A DNA stretch of 64,000 nt from Helicoverpa zea. Taxonomy: Eukaryota; Arthropoda; Insecta; Lepidoptera; Noctuidae. Positions 9,201 through 20,114 of the stretch are shown piece by piece (the stretch's first letter is position 1; each line of letters starts with the position of its first letter). The notes below the pieces were generated by a model that did no database searches, was not told the DNA's origin, and saw nothing but the letters and a program-made list of their open reading frames with translations. A program made the translations under genes and the position numbers. The stretch covers positions 6,944,001 to 7,008,000 of the forward strand of contig NC_061474.1 in NCBI RefSeq assembly GCF_022581195.2, in the 5' to 3' direction.

Positions 9201-11205
9201 ACTTATCATTCTCGGCAAAGTGCCACCTACTTTCACCAAAATTGAAGACAAGATTAAATGAGGTAAGAAAATCTATACCTAACAAGCTTTCATTATTATT
9301 AGCTTCCGGAAATATCAAAAACTTAACGTCTCTAGTTTTATGTCGGAGTGTCACCTTTACCACTGTGCTAAGTACATTCATCTCCCTACTAACACCGTCC
9401 GCCAACCTAACAATTTGTGTCGACGGCATTAACGGGTGTCCTAACCTGAGTAGGAGAGCGTAGAGCGTGTGACCGGCAATACAACTTTTAGCTGCAGAAT
9501 CTACGAGCGCGGTGCCACAAAACCCTAGAATGCTTATATTCAACACAGGGCGACGAAAAGGTACATTATCGCAAACATTACCGATATTCTCACGACTATT
9601 ACAATTATTTTCGTAATCATTAAAACTAGATACACACATATTACCGTTACGAACATTGTCAAAAAGTATACGACTATCACAATGTATACGACAATTACAT
9701 TTACTATTGCTACCGCAATCAGTACAACACGATACGACACGCGTATAAGTGTTACGAACATTATCAAAATTCTTACGAACATTACAATTATTGTTACGAA
9801 CATTACAATTATTTTTACGAACATTACAATTATTTTTGTAATTATTACAACAAGATAAACAAATACAAGAGCACATATTAGCGTTTGTGTTACGAACACA
9901 TTGATCGTCAAGAAAACAATTACATGAAACACCCGCGGCACGCGCAGGGTTACCTTGTACAGGCATGAGCACTGACGGGTCGGGCGGCGCGAGCGGTTGC
10001 GTAGCAACGACGCGAGCGCGGGCGCGGGCCGCGCGGGCGAGGCGCGCCCGGCGCCGCTGCCGGCCGCTGCGCCGCGGCGAGCGCGGGGCCACCCCGCGGG
10101 GCTCGCTCGACGGCCTCAACGTACCTACAACTCCGCCATGCGATGCGTTTTCGACGGAATAAAATGCTTGTTGGCTCGAACAGTTTTTACACTTCGACTT
10201 AATAACGTTCGGAGCACCACAACCGTAACACTTTATTTCACTTTTCAACTTTATAACGCTATTGCTCGTATTATTATCACGATCACTATTATCACGCTTT
10301 AACTTATAACACGCATTTTTCGAATGACCTGAGCGCTTACAATAGACACAAAACTGCTTATTATTACTCTTCGAAACGACGGCGACACTCTCGGCGGACT
10401 CAGCGGCGCCGGCGCTGTTGAGCGGCGGCGGCGGCTGCGGCGACGACGATGGTGATGTCGCGGGCATGCTCGTCTGGGTCTGCGGCTTTCCTTGAGTAGT
10501 GTTACTACGTGTTTTGGAGCTTTCCTTAAGCGAGTCTTCTATAGTACGGCACTTTTTGAGTAAGTCGTCGAAACTGTTTAAACTTTCTCTAGTAACACGT
10601 TTCCGAATGCGTGGGTTAAGGAGGCCGAAAGCCATATCTAGCTGCACTTTTTCTGACAAATCCTCTTTAGGTATTTTAGCCAGCAGAGCTCGTACCTTGG
10701 CGATGAACAAATCCGTATGTTCTTCCTCCTGAACCAGCGTGAATAACTTCCGATAAAGACGATGGGGCGGGTCATGCTCGGCGAATGCACCTTTTATTCG
10801 CGAGAGCGCCTCCGACCACGTGCCGGTTGATCTCTTCACCCCTTGCCACCAGACCGCTGCAGGTCCTTCCAACAACATTGAAAACCCGCGGAGAGCGTTC
10901 TGGTCGGTCATATTTACGCATTCCTTATACGTAGTGATGGCGTCTAGGAAGTTTTCTAGCGACTCCTCCGGGCGTCCGCCATAACGCGTCCTGCACTTGG
11001 CGAAATTTCCACTCACGCCGAACATACTGTGCAAATCCGAAACATTTTGCGGCGTGGACGAGCGGACCTCACGGAGTAAATGCACCAGAGTCTCGTGGGT
11101 CATTGTTACATTGGTGGGGGCGGCGCCGGCACTCGCGGCGTCGACGTTGTCCGAAGTTTCCAGAACTTGCGAGCGTGTTCTCGGCATTTTCACGGCGAAT
11201 AACAC
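6235..11205 (-). CDS. Gag-Pol polyprotein of gypsy-type element
   Basis: A 1656-residue polyprotein that would build the particle and copy and integrate the element. The N-terminal capsid-like region ends in two zinc knuckles (first cysteines at residues 286 and 326). An Arg/Ala-rich stretch and an unusual Cys/Asn-rich linker (about 415-560) precede the protease motif VDSAAKS (Asp569). RT carries YQDD at 892-895, and RNase H has Asp1041 in DASNYALG. Integrase has the HHCC finger (His1261/1262 region), the catalytic triad Asp1323-Asp1383-Glu1418, and a GPY motif at 1563-1565. The C-terminus has a CPVC pair (1624/1627) and a Cys cluster at 1647-1652 encoded in the LTR. Oddities are DSA rather than DTG or DSG in protease, and Glu where Gly is usual in the conserved MPFG-LKNAP block of RT. 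Gag and Pol share one frame with no shift. The start shown is the first ATG; another lies six codons downstream (MPRTRSQ). Confidence 0.93.
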   Translation of the reverse strand: MLFAVKMPRTRSQVLETSDNVDAASAGAAPTNVTMTHETLVHLLREVRSSTPQNVSDLHSMFGVSGNFAKCRTRYGGRPEESLENFLDAITTYKECVNMTDQNALRGFSMLLEGPAAVWWQGVKRSTGTWSEALSRIKGAFAEHDPPHRLYRKLFTLVQEEEHTDLFIAKVRALLAKIPKEDLSEKVQLDMAFGLLNPRIRKRVTRESLNSFDDLLKKCRTIEDSLKESSKTRSNTTQGKPQTQTSMPATSPSSSPQPPPPLNSAGAAESAESVAVVSKSNNKQFCVYCKRSGHSKNACYKLKRDNSDRDNNTSNSVIKLKSEIKCYGCGAPNVIKSKCKNCSSQQAFYSVENASHGGVVGTLRPSSEPRGVAPRSPRRSGRQRRRARLARAARARARVVATQPLAPPDPSVLMPVQGNPARAAGVSCNCFLDDQCVRNTNANMCSCICLSCCNNYKNNCNVRKNNCNVRNNNCNVRKNFDNVRNTYTRVVSCCTDCGSNSKCNCRIHCDSRILFDNVRNGNMCVSSFNDYENNCNSRENIGNVCDNVPFRRPVLNISILGFCGTALVDSAAKSCIAGHTLYALLLRLGHPLMPSTQIVRLADGVSREMNVLSTVVKVTLRHKTRDVKFLIFPEANNNESLLGIDFLTSFNLVFNFGESRWHFAENDKCKFSLQFEGVSPVPACSALDVLRDDEATSLSGEQREVLARLLVEHEDIFQPGGDATPFAEHIIDTGDHAPIAVPPYRLTPAKKDIMRVELDKMLADGIVEECESAWGSPALLVPKANGKVRFCVDYRKLNAVTKTDVYPMPLIDELVQSTKKNCFMSTLDMRSGFWQVSVREQDRDKTAFLTPFGSYRFNRMPFELKNAPSTFQRLIDRLRSGASLKDVTLLAYQDDLLLISEGFEKHISDLRAVFDRLRMFKLRANREKCVFAREKVKYLGHVITQDGVSPDDEKVRAVLDMAAPSSLRHLRTFLQTCSWFRKFVPSFSAVAEPLTRLLKKNQPWSWGSDQARAFEELKVRLSSAPILIQADYSKPFVLRTDASNYALGAVLLQGEGKEERPIEYASRLLNAAERNYSTTEREALAVVWAVERFRGYIEGHEVIIGSDHQPLKWLLTLKSPSGRLVRWALKLQSFNIQFQYTPGKANVIADTLSRPTCKEENKDQCGVCSIVVDLPARSPADLRCTQLEDLELKKIISDLEDTSDADSVGMKRWSERGYFMQQGVLYRYNPDVDSEEPQLVVPASLRPEILKECHDSDIAGHHGVDRTYAKVAKSFYFPGMHRAITEYVKSCAACQRYKSSNTKPSGLLQTPVLHQRGEVLAVDLFGPLPPGENGERWILLVEDTATRWTELYALKDATSEACARTLIEEYFLRYGLPRRIVSDNGVQFVSAVMQQCMFVLGIGQELLPLYHPSANPAERKNRDLKFHLSRLVESEHSSWPQHLPAIRFAMNSAVCGTTGVTPAYLTFARELRSPVEMHHDIRSVLSKDNFVPQITPYLKRFVNSFIAVRERVEAQQDRRKECADKSKRPGEVFEVGDQVLLKSHVLSNAAKNITSKFVPKRDGPYVVVKRISPTAYLIGNLDSSEEVLGKFHISELTRFHSRDITPPRPVVQKRQRGRPRKHVCPVCSVSFVRVHERGRSHKLEGECIACGCMSRK
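6266..6276 (-). promoter_or_regulatory. Polypurine tract of gypsy element
   Basis: On the minus strand this reads GAGGGGGAGTG immediately upstream of the 3' LTR, the position and composition expected for the plus-strand DNA primer. Confidence 0.75.
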
Positions 11206-11235
11206 GCGAAGTTTTCACTGAGTTCGTTACTATCA

Positions 11236-11250
11236 CACGTTGGGCAGCCA
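11236..11250 (-). promoter_or_regulatory. tRNA-Lys-like primer binding site
   Basis: Three bases inside the 5' LTR the minus strand reads TGGCTGCCCAACGTG. This matches the complement of the 3' end of insect tRNA-Lys(CUU), which from memory is TGGCGCCCAACGTGGGG, apart from one extra T. It sits where the primer for minus-strand synthesis should bind. Confidence 0.65.
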
Positions 11251-11253
11251 ATT

Positions 11254-11643
11254 ATAGCCCTAGCGGAGCCCTACACACTACGGGCGTCACTAAACTAGGC
11301 TATTTAACGAATGGAAACCACTGGATACTGTTTGAGTTTAAGTTTATTGCAAAGAAAACACGGTAATACAAACGAAACAGTACAGTTGGACAACAACCAC
11401 GAATGTTACAAAACTAACTAATGAACTAAACCCTGAGTTGAAACAATGGGGCGAGCGTATTCAACTACATGACGAGACTCAAGCGAGGCGCATCCGACGC
11501 GCACTCGCGGCACACGCTTCTTGCTCACTGTCCGCGTGAGCGGCTGCGCGATGTCGCGTCCCCTTCCACGCGCCCTCTTGCGGCGCGTGTAACTAACTAA
11601 CAGGGCGGCAAACTACTTGCGCGACATACAGCCACACGCTATA
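11254..11643 (-). repeat. 5' LTR of the gypsy element
   Basis: The 390-bp partner of 5876-6265. On the minus strand it precedes the primer site and gag start. It is flanked on its outer side by the target duplication GTAAT. Confidence 0.95.
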
Positions 11644-12471
11644 GTAATTAAATATTACATAGGGGGCATTATCGAAATCAGTGGCTATATGTGTGAAATT
11701 GCTGTTCGAATTTTAACATCTGCGGTACATTGCTACTCGAGATTTTAGAGGTAACATAATGTATTAGTAAAAGGAACAGCAAACAGATACAGTTGTGGTT
11801 TAAGAGTGTACATAATGACATGTTTAGGGCAACTTCTCCACTATTCTACTTACTTTTACAAGATAATAGGATGATAGAACTAAAACACGATATGAATGTA
11901 CTTTTCATTTTAATAATAACTTCTAAAAGTCATCGATTCTTTATTTCTAACACGACATGATCCAAAAATGTTGCGGGATGCGCGAACTGTTCCTCATGTC
12001 TAGCCCACCCTAAGTAATGTAAAACGCTCATGACGCGATGACGTGGGCGCTGCAGCCCAATGTTCTCCACCCATGAATACAGGAGCGGTGATATCCGGAT
12101 ATGCCATTCCTGCCATTTTCCCTCGTATAAAGAATTTAGATGTAAAAGAACACTGCTAAAGTGAAGTTAACCCGGTTTGGACAAGGCTTGCGTCGCATCC
12201 CAAAGTCCCGAGCTGTACTTCGGTATTGATTTATCTTTTTGGAGAGGCTTATTACTTGCCATATTACTTGTTTGTTATATCAGATAGCACTTTAATTAAA
12301 CTATAAGCCCCAGCTGCTCATGTTACCCCTTTAAAAATCAAATAGCAATTTCACACATATAGCCATTGATTTCGGTGATGCCTCCTATGCAGTATTTTAT
12401 TACTTATTATTACCTATAATTTGAGTTACTTTTCGTTTGCGCCGGGCTTGGGTTTTTTTTGAGCATTGTCC

Positions 12472-13348
12472 AATTTAATTTCCTAAAGTAAATATTAAAT
12501 TCATCCATTATCAACACCCATTCACTCAAATCAGTTCACTCCATTGAAATCCGAAACCCCCACTTTCATTCACAACATTATTTCTTGTGCGACATTTTAC
12601 AGGTATTTTTAATTATTACCGCGGGTCGGCGACGTGGAGTAGTGTCGAGTCCCCACTAACAATGCACAACAACAATGATGTCTGAAAACAAATGTTCCAC
12701 AGTCTGCAATGTTCTGTTATTTGTTCTTCGCCTTTCTAGTTTCTTGCCTGGATTTCTGCCTAAAGTAAGTGTTTGGGTTATGTGTCTTTTTGGATGAGTA
12801 TGTAAGTTTTGATGAGTTATTCCCAATTTGTCATTAGTACCGATTGGTCACCAACTATTTTTTCCATACACCAAATCCCAATTGGTCATTCGAGCAAAAT
12901 AAATAATTTAATATTTAAATTTTGAGTTTCATTTCGTCACCCGCATAAAATTTCACGTAGCAGAGTACCGTCAGAAATAAAAGTGTTAGAAGACATTTTA
13001 AATGAAAAACTTCGATGTAGGTAAAGGTCTCATATAAATATAATAAAATAATAAAATTTACATTCAAAACACAGGTGAAGACAACATGGGCATTTTATAA
13101 ACCCGAAAATGTGACTCGATACTTTTTGTACCGGTAACAAAAGTACCAGGAGCCCATAACTAGCAAAGAGACTGTATACATAAAAATATTCACAAACAAG
13201 AAAATAAATATGAAATTTAATTAACAAAAATAATTTGAATCTAGTCAACAGTTGTGTTGCACATACTGCAGTTTTTTTTTTATTGGACCTTGTCCGTATA
13301 AACAGAACGTTTCAGTTCAATTATCTTCTTAAACTTCTTGTTCTTACT
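12472..13348. other. Intergenic DNA, no gene recognised
   Basis: AT-rich sequence. Open frames are short and motif-free, and no repeat family was recognised. Confidence 0.5.
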
Positions 13349-13430
13349 ATTTATTTATTTATTTAAAATACTTTTTGCACATTGTACAACGACGTTAGGT
13401 GTTCTCTACCAGTCTACCTTAGGGTGGTGG
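13349..13430 (-). mobile_element. LINE 3' tail fragment
   Basis: On the minus strand, AAGGTAGACTGGTAGAGAAC is followed by GTGCAAAAAGTATTT and an (AAAT)n run. This matches the layout of the fragment at 31876-31970 (AAGGTTGACTGGAGAGAATG and then (AAAT)n), so both are short 3' pieces of one LINE family. No coding part remains. Confidence 0.6.
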
Positions 13431-14594
13431 TGAAATAGACAATTACCGTCCATACACAATTAAGAAAATATATTTATTTTATTTTATTTATTTAAATGAG
13501 CTTAAGTTTTGGTCACAAATTGTGCTAGGTATTTACTGTTTTTCCGGTATTCATTTATACTAACTCACATGCAAACATTCATTTTTACTAACTCAACAAC
13601 CAACTAATAATGCATTTACACCACATATTTTTTTGCTAATACCGATAATAGTAAATAGTTACTTACACAAAACAATAGAAACCAGACCATACTTTGCCCC
13701 TTCTTCTATATTTTGTCTCTTTCTAAAAAACAAAAGACTTCTGTTTTATTACCTGATTTTATATATCGTAAAATCGTGAAACTCTTGACTGCTATACTCC
13801 TGTAAGTTATGCGGTCCTAGTACACGGTGGGCAGTTCCATGGACACTCGTTGATTGGTATATTACTCATCTGATTTATGCGATCCTGGTATTTTGGTTTC
13901 GGCCGTGCGTTGTGTGACGCCCGTTGAAATCGCGATTTTATTAATAGCGTCTTGCCATATTCGGAAAAAAACATAACCAACATAAATAAAAAAAACATAT
14001 TACAATACTGTAAAGCTTTTCTTTTTGACAGTACTTTTTACAAAATAAAGTACGGATGACGAATTGAGACTAAGCAAAATAAAATATTTTATCGAATGAC
14101 AAACTGGGACACGTTTTTTATGGATGCCAAATCACTAAAATGACGAATTGGGCATAACTCGTTTTGATGGTGTATTGGCTTCATTTTTGAGGTGGTTTTG
14201 AAGGTCAAGGGTTTAAAAAAAATGTTGAAGAGCAATGGCCCAAGAATATAGAAGCTTGGTAGACCGACATATGATTTCAATATAAAAAAAACATAGTACA
14301 TACATATACATCGCACATTCTCTTATATTATACGTGTGTGTAAAAAAAGATGACAATGAACAAAAACACTATAATTGAACAAGGTAACTAATCCTTGAAT
14401 TATATTGACGAATGAAGAAAACATATCTCCTTCTCTATGCACATTAACCAAATTAAATTCTAGACCATAACGCATTATTTTAATGAATAATTTATGTTTC
14501 TTTGTTTTATTTATTACGGCATTTACATTGGAAATAACATCATTTATTTATAGCGAGCCTTAAATAACAAGGTTTATATTTTCGTCTAGTCAAT
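13431..14594. other. Intergenic DNA, no gene recognised
   Basis: AT-rich sequence with poly(A/T) runs and short chance frames. Nothing assignable. Confidence 0.5.
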
Positions 14595-14605
14595 GTCTAT
14601 CAAAT

Positions 14606-14700
14606 TCTTCTTCTTAATCGGACACTCTTGGCAGAGTGGTCGTGATCATGGATTGTCTCTGGTGGCTGCCCTTGCGATTTCTCTCCACTTCTCCCTGCTG
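14606..14700 (-). mobile_element. 95-bp 5'-truncated LINE end with TSD
   Basis: Flanked by an 11-bp duplication GTCTATCAAAT (14595-14605 and 14701-14711). On the minus strand it encodes the tail end of a LINE ORF (WREIARAATRD, with one stop) and ends in a GAA-rich tail. It is the last 95 bases of a non-LTR element, cut short at its 5' end as is usual for target-primed reverse transcription. The clade is not certain. Confidence 0.75.
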
Positions 14701-14711
14701 GTCTATCAAAT

Positions 14712-15793
14712 GGATTACTAAAATTATTTAAGTTAAGAAAGTTCACCTGTCAAATTTTCTCAAGTAAAAGCAAACAAACTCATCAATGTTATGCTCTGAT
14801 AGACAGACAAAGTTATCTTAAGACCCAATAATTTATAACTTCAGGATAAGCTTCGGTAATAAATTGCATTAAATTAAAAGGCCGGATTAAAAATTTTCAT
14901 CCAAGTTTGACAATTAATCAAGATAGCCGATTGGGATTACGTTGATTTGACGGTTGTTTTGGGAGATCGATAAAAACTGGAACAATACCGTGATACCATA
15001 GCAAGTAACTTAATAAATAATGTAACTCAATAAATAATGTTTTGAAGAGATTGAAGATGAAGGTTTATATAATCCACCCAAAGGTAAAGAACGCTCAAGG
15101 CGATAAATCCACTAACGTACATTTTGTACAAGAAGTATTAAATAAAAAAAATAATACAGAAAAAATGGAAGACCAAATCGTTGTAGGTCTTAGCAACCTA
15201 TGTCAACACCCACATTAATAACTGGCCATTGATAAATTTCAGTGACAAAGCTCACTGGCAGCTGCTCAATACTGAAAGCAATCACTTTACGAACCGTTGG
15301 CTGGCTTAAAAAACGGACGACAAACACAAAGAAGATTCAACTTAACCTCTGACACGTAAGGTTCAAATTTGGGTGAGATCCAAACTGGCTTGGTGCCAAA
15401 TTCGAGCAATGAAAGCGATAGGAGGCGTGCAAAATTTTAATGCGTTGTCGAAACTTCAGGAGAGTCCTTCTGCGGTATATGATAACATTCGTATTCGGAT
15501 TCCAATATTGTATCTGTGAATGTGAATCTACAGATTAATATATAGCTCTTTTAATACAGGAGTCTCCTGGCTATGCTCGCATTAAAGTATCAGTGTTCAG
15601 TTCTCTATTATTGAGACAGAGATAAAAATTTACCAGTAAAAATTATGTCGTATCAATCACAATCTCATGCTAGCTCTTTTATGTTATAGCACAGATACCA
15701 TATGGCATACCAGTAGTGATTTAAATATTCCAAAGAGAAGTAAGTTTGTTAAACATTAAAAAGTTACTTATTAATTACATTTTACTAAAATTA
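14712..15793. other. Intergenic DNA, no gene recognised
   Basis: AT-rich unique sequence. Nothing supported. Confidence 0.5.
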
Positions 15794-15805
15794 TTTTGTC
15801 TAAGT

Positions 15806-16168
15806 GATGATGATGTCCTCCTAGCCGATCGGCTACGGCGGCTGTTCTCATGATGTAAGGAGATTAGCCAACTACGCAGGACATATTATAGTGCACAAGC
15901 ATTTGCGCAGATACAGGTGCACTCCCTATTCCTTCACTCTCATAGCCCGATGGGACGGCAATCCGACACGATCGGAAAGAGATCAGGCGCAGGACCGACA
16001 TTTACGTGCTCTCCGATGCACAGGTGTATCAATCACCACCTTCCAGGCTCCGGGCTGCTATGTGAAAGTCTTCTAAAACCCACAAAGCGATTTCGGCCCG
16101 ACTCGGGAATCGAACCCGAGACCTCGCGCTCAGCAGCCGCACTTGCGACAGCTAGACCAACGAGGCAG
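15806..16168 (-). mobile_element. tRNA-derived SINE, second family (S2)
   Basis: Flanked by a 12-bp duplication TTTTGTCTAAGT (15794-15805 and 16169-16180). On the minus strand a tRNA-like head carries an A box (TTGGTCTAG) and a B box (GGTTCGATTCC). It continues into a body shared with 26641-26980 and 29766-30155 and ends in a (CAT)n-type tail. The small open frames in it are chance frames of the repeat. Confidence 0.9.
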
Positions 16169-16180
16169 TTTTGTCTAAGT

Positions 16181-18881
16181 AATTAATATACGAGTACTAA
16201 TTGAATAACCAGATTTCAAACATATTAAGCTTAATCAAATTTAAATATTATAATTGGATCCGTTCCGGATTAATCCCAAGAGCCGGCAGTGTTGGCACAT
16301 TCAACAAAAATAAAACCGACATTGTAATAAGACCAGACCTTAAAAGAGATATTTCTAAAGATAATAATGGAAATGGAAGCAAAAAGAATATTGTATTTAA
16401 TTTGTTATAAGATATTGAAGACAATGTAGGATTTAATGTAATTATACGAAACTGGAATTCATTTTGGAACTGATGAGAAATACGGAGGACACGGGGACAC
16501 AGTTAACATAAATGCCAATTTATATAAGTATTTTATTAGTAGTATTAGTAGTATTAGTAATTTTTATAATTTTTAACAAGAGTTCCTTCGTTTGATCCAC
16601 CTTTGCGGTTGCAAAAACATCGCAGATTTGTTTTTGATATAGGAGAATATTACCTAGAGTGATTCGGAGATTCTCTTCAATAGGGAACTACTAGACTTCA
16701 ATTTCTACTAGAAGCTAAGGCAACACGAGCAACGTTTTAAGAAGTATCTTCTAAAATACATTGAAAAGGTTCTTCATAACAAACTGGTGATTAATATCTA
16801 CCGGGTCACTGTCCGACAAACCTAAATCGAGGGTCGAGGGGGCAGTTTATTTTTGTTGTCGATTCCATTTTTCTTATAGCTCTGACGGTCATGCTGAGTC
16901 ATAAACACAAGACTGTCTAAAATACGTACTCAGTCGGAGACCACTTAACTTTGAGTTGTGTTTCTGTTGATACTGTAACTTGATACTTAAGAGTCCGATA
17001 AAAGTGCGATTTAAAGAAAGGATTTGAAAAGTGAGAAATGAAGATTAATTCTGAGGTATTCAGTAAGAGACGAAAGAGTCTTTAGAGGAACCAGCATAAA
17101 TTGACAATTTAGAAACTGACCTGAAGACGCCATAAATACGTGCCACTATAACTTCCTCCTATTTAAAGGCATGACACAGAATGCATACTTAGCTAATCGG
17201 CTCATGAAACTGGGCAAAAGGGTCAAACCTACAACAACTTTCATATAAAATATTTGCAATAGCTTCTTAAACTTTCCCTATCCACACCATCGTAATAAAA
17301 TTAAGGTTTATATCCTCAAGAATACTTTGCCAGTTCGTCTCACACCCATTTATTTACGTTTATATGAGGTTTATTTGTAATTTAATTAAAAGTTTCCCTA
17401 TTAAAACTGGTGATGCTCATGTTTATGCAAAATCGTCATGCCGGGGCCCACGACAACTTTAGAAATTTAATAACACTGGACATTGGAGGCTAGTTAGGGC
17501 TAAATTGTTAGAAAGTTCGGATATTAGATTGGCTATGGGTGAAGTTATAGAATGTTTCACTATCTCTGCAACTTATAATTGGCATGCAATTGAAAATGAA
17601 ATACAGAGTCTATTCAGAGACGAGTTCTCATGCGGTTGAAATGGACGGACATTTTTCATTTAAGTAGATTGACAACAGTTTTTCCAAGTTTTATTTTTAA
17701 TTCGATCTTCGTTATTTAAAAAAATGCAGCCGGTGGAAGTGGGCTTAAAGTTAAATTAATAATGTATGTCATGTTCTTTAAAATTCACGGTGGTGTGATT
17801 CATTTTAATTGCAGAGATTATAATTTACGTCAATGTAAAAGTTGTATAGGATAGTCCAAGATGGATATTGTCTATACTTATGTTACATATTTCGCCTAAG
17901 AGATTAATGAATATTGCCATTCTCATATCCACTAAAGATTTACCTCCAAACATAACATTCAAATTCAAGCATCATTAAGCAACTGTATTTCTATGTTGAA
18001 CCAAATTCACAATGGCGTGATAGTTTTAAGGCCGACCCCAAAACTTGCGACTTAAACTAAGCGCAAAGTTTTGAACAATCTCCCAAATTGAATGAGCGCA
18101 AACGTGCTAAGCTATTTCATGTGACGTCATAGCTTCGTGTCGAAGATTACGAGCCTCGACAGTACTTAGTTATGAAACTAATGTCAAAATAGATCTGTTT
18201 GTTAGTTGGTGTTCAAGGTTGAACCTCTTAGCAAGATATTGTGTTTGTCTGCAAAAATAAACACGATCTTAAACAATGGGAGTAGTGAATCATTTGATAA
18301 TTTTATAGGAGCAAAAATATTACAGGAGAAATGAGACAATTATAAGGAGGTAAATGAAGAATAAAACGAACGACAGTATGACTTCTAGCAGAGACGAATA
18401 GAAGATTGAAGAACACTTTTCATCAGATTACAATTAAAGCACAACCAGTCTGGTTTCACGTTCTAAGTAATACTACCTGTCAAATAAATATAATGAGAAC
18501 TGATCCAATCCTCGCCATACTTTGCGCCGCGAATATGGAAATATGGAATTAACTGTGGCAAACACTGTTACACCTGATTTATAATTTTGTCGTGTGATCC
18601 TGTGGTTTGTTTCGTACAATCATGAACCACAGCAACCTCATTCAATTAGCACGATTGCAACCAATATTTGACATAATACAGTGTATTACATGCGGACGAA
18701 ACCTCTAATCAATGTGGATTGAAGTAATTATTTGATCAAGTGTGTCATAGTATATGCTTGACTGATTATACGGGTGTGTTGTGTGACATGACAGCTAATC
18801 TGGACTGTAATTAAGGTTGCAACGATGGTTACTATAGCAAATATATTCTCTTGTAAACAGTAGTGAAGCTATGTACCAAGA
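16181..18881. other. 2.7 kb without recognised feature
   Basis: AT-rich sequence with a short TAGTAT-type simple stretch around 16535-16560. I found no coding motif, LINE/SINE body or inverted repeat that I could defend. Confidence 0.5.
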
Positions 18882-19000
18882 TTCGTAACAATGTCACACA
18901 CACGCATGTGCTCGATGCACGATACTCAGTACTGACAGCACCGGTAGCGACGGTAAAAGCTCATCGATGCACATGCTTGTGTCAGTGACATTTTTACGAA
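18882..19000. repeat. ~120-bp inverted repeat (MITE-like)
   Basis: TTCGTAACAATGTCAC and GCATGTG-TCGATG on the left return inverted in the right arm (about 18962-19000) with small gaps. The centre holds an ACCGGT-containing loop. No target duplication is clear. Confidence 0.45.
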
Positions 19001-20114
19001 CGTTAGTGGATGCCTTCACAACTGTACAACTTAATTCTGTGATTACAGTGTGTAACTTATTAACTGCCTGAAAATTTCCGTATATTTTGGTATCTTGAAG
19101 AATACATGCATACTTACCAACTTTCGCATTTATTTTAGCAGGATGTTTTCTTTTTACAATATTTTAATAATTCAAATACAATATCAGAGGTTGTATTAAC
19201 AAAATTCTAAGTACACCCAAAATTACCTGTCAGGACTGAAATAAATTATAGGCACCAAATATTCCGAATCGAGTTACCAGGAAAACAGCCGCTTGAAGCG
19301 GTTAATATCGAGGGAGCGGGGCACGAGTGACGCCTGTCAATCTGCATGTTCTACATAAAATATTAAACTCGATATTACATGGTTTCGTTAGCGTGAGTAA
19401 ATTATGTTTCGAATAGTGACGATGTTAATATATTTAGTGGCATTTACACTAGTTGACATGAAAGTACGTAGTATGAGGACACTATTACATATTAATGTAC
19501 TTAGTAAATATTTTATTCAGCCAAATAACGAGCTCCTACCTATTTGCGTAATTGATCCAACATTATAACAGCGTCTATTTTTGGTCTTCTACTAATTTAT
19601 AAATAGAACAAACGTTCATTCACAAAAAAATGGCACTTAAAAGTCATCCGAAGCGAGCACCCGTTCCTACATTCGTATTTGTCTAAGTCCTTAATATCCG
19701 GGCGACCGTAAAACGTTTTAAAATCTAATTAAAATCCCTTTATAATAGTCTTTCTAACAGCTTTATTGAACGGAGCTAAAAAAACATATGTTAGATTCCA
19801 CAGCCAAAGAATGGGAATATTGCTTCCTCTCACAATATCTTTGTGATATGTCACAGTGGATTTATACCCTTGTTTACCACAAGACCTTATACTTACGTAC
19901 ACAATTTATAGGCACGTGAAGCCCCTATCTGATTTTCAATATAGATATTATTAATTATGTTTGTGTCTCCGTGAAATTTAATAGGAGTGTGATCAAAGGA
20001 CCAATTTTTGGCGTTTCGATACATCAATTTTTTAATATGGCACATGGTTTATTTTATAAAATCCATTATGTAGCCGAAATTGAAATTGGTTGTGTTATAG
20101 AGAACAACAATTCT
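19001..20114. other. Intergenic DNA, no gene recognised
   Basis: Nothing supported on either strand. Confidence 0.5.

Larger units (their letters stand above)
5876..11643 (-). mobile_element. Complete Ty3/gypsy-type LTR retrotransposon
   Basis: A 5768-bp element on the minus strand. It has two 390-bp LTRs that appear identical by eye, a 5-bp target duplication GTAAT (5871-5875 and 11644-11648), a tRNA-Lys-like primer site, a purine tract and one uninterrupted gag-pol frame. Protein order is Gag, protease, RT, RNase H, integrase, as in Ty3/gypsy. LTR identity and the open frame indicate recent insertion. It sits inside the left inverted repeat of a DNA element. Confidence 0.95.
5792..12471. 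mobile_element. DNA element with ~130-bp TIRs, split by a gypsy element
   Basis: The left terminus GGACAATGCTCA and the sequence to 5875, resuming at 11649-11703, is the reverse complement of 12344-12471 with scattered mismatches. Shared landmarks are the AACCCAGGCCCGGCGCAAA stretch and GGCTATATGTGTGAAATTGC. Removing the LTR retrotransposon and one copy of GTAAT restores a continuous left arm, leaving an element of about 900 bp with a 640-bp interior (11704-12343) that has no coding signal. The superfamily is not assigned because no clear target duplication is visible at the outer ends. Confidence 0.75.

Noticed and set aside
9540..10007. 155-codon minus-strand frame full of hydrophobic residues, looking like a multi-pass membrane protein
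   Set aside because: It overlaps gag-pol in another frame and arises from the 21-bp ACGAACATTACAATTATT-type repeats. The gag-pol frame is the one with conserved domains.
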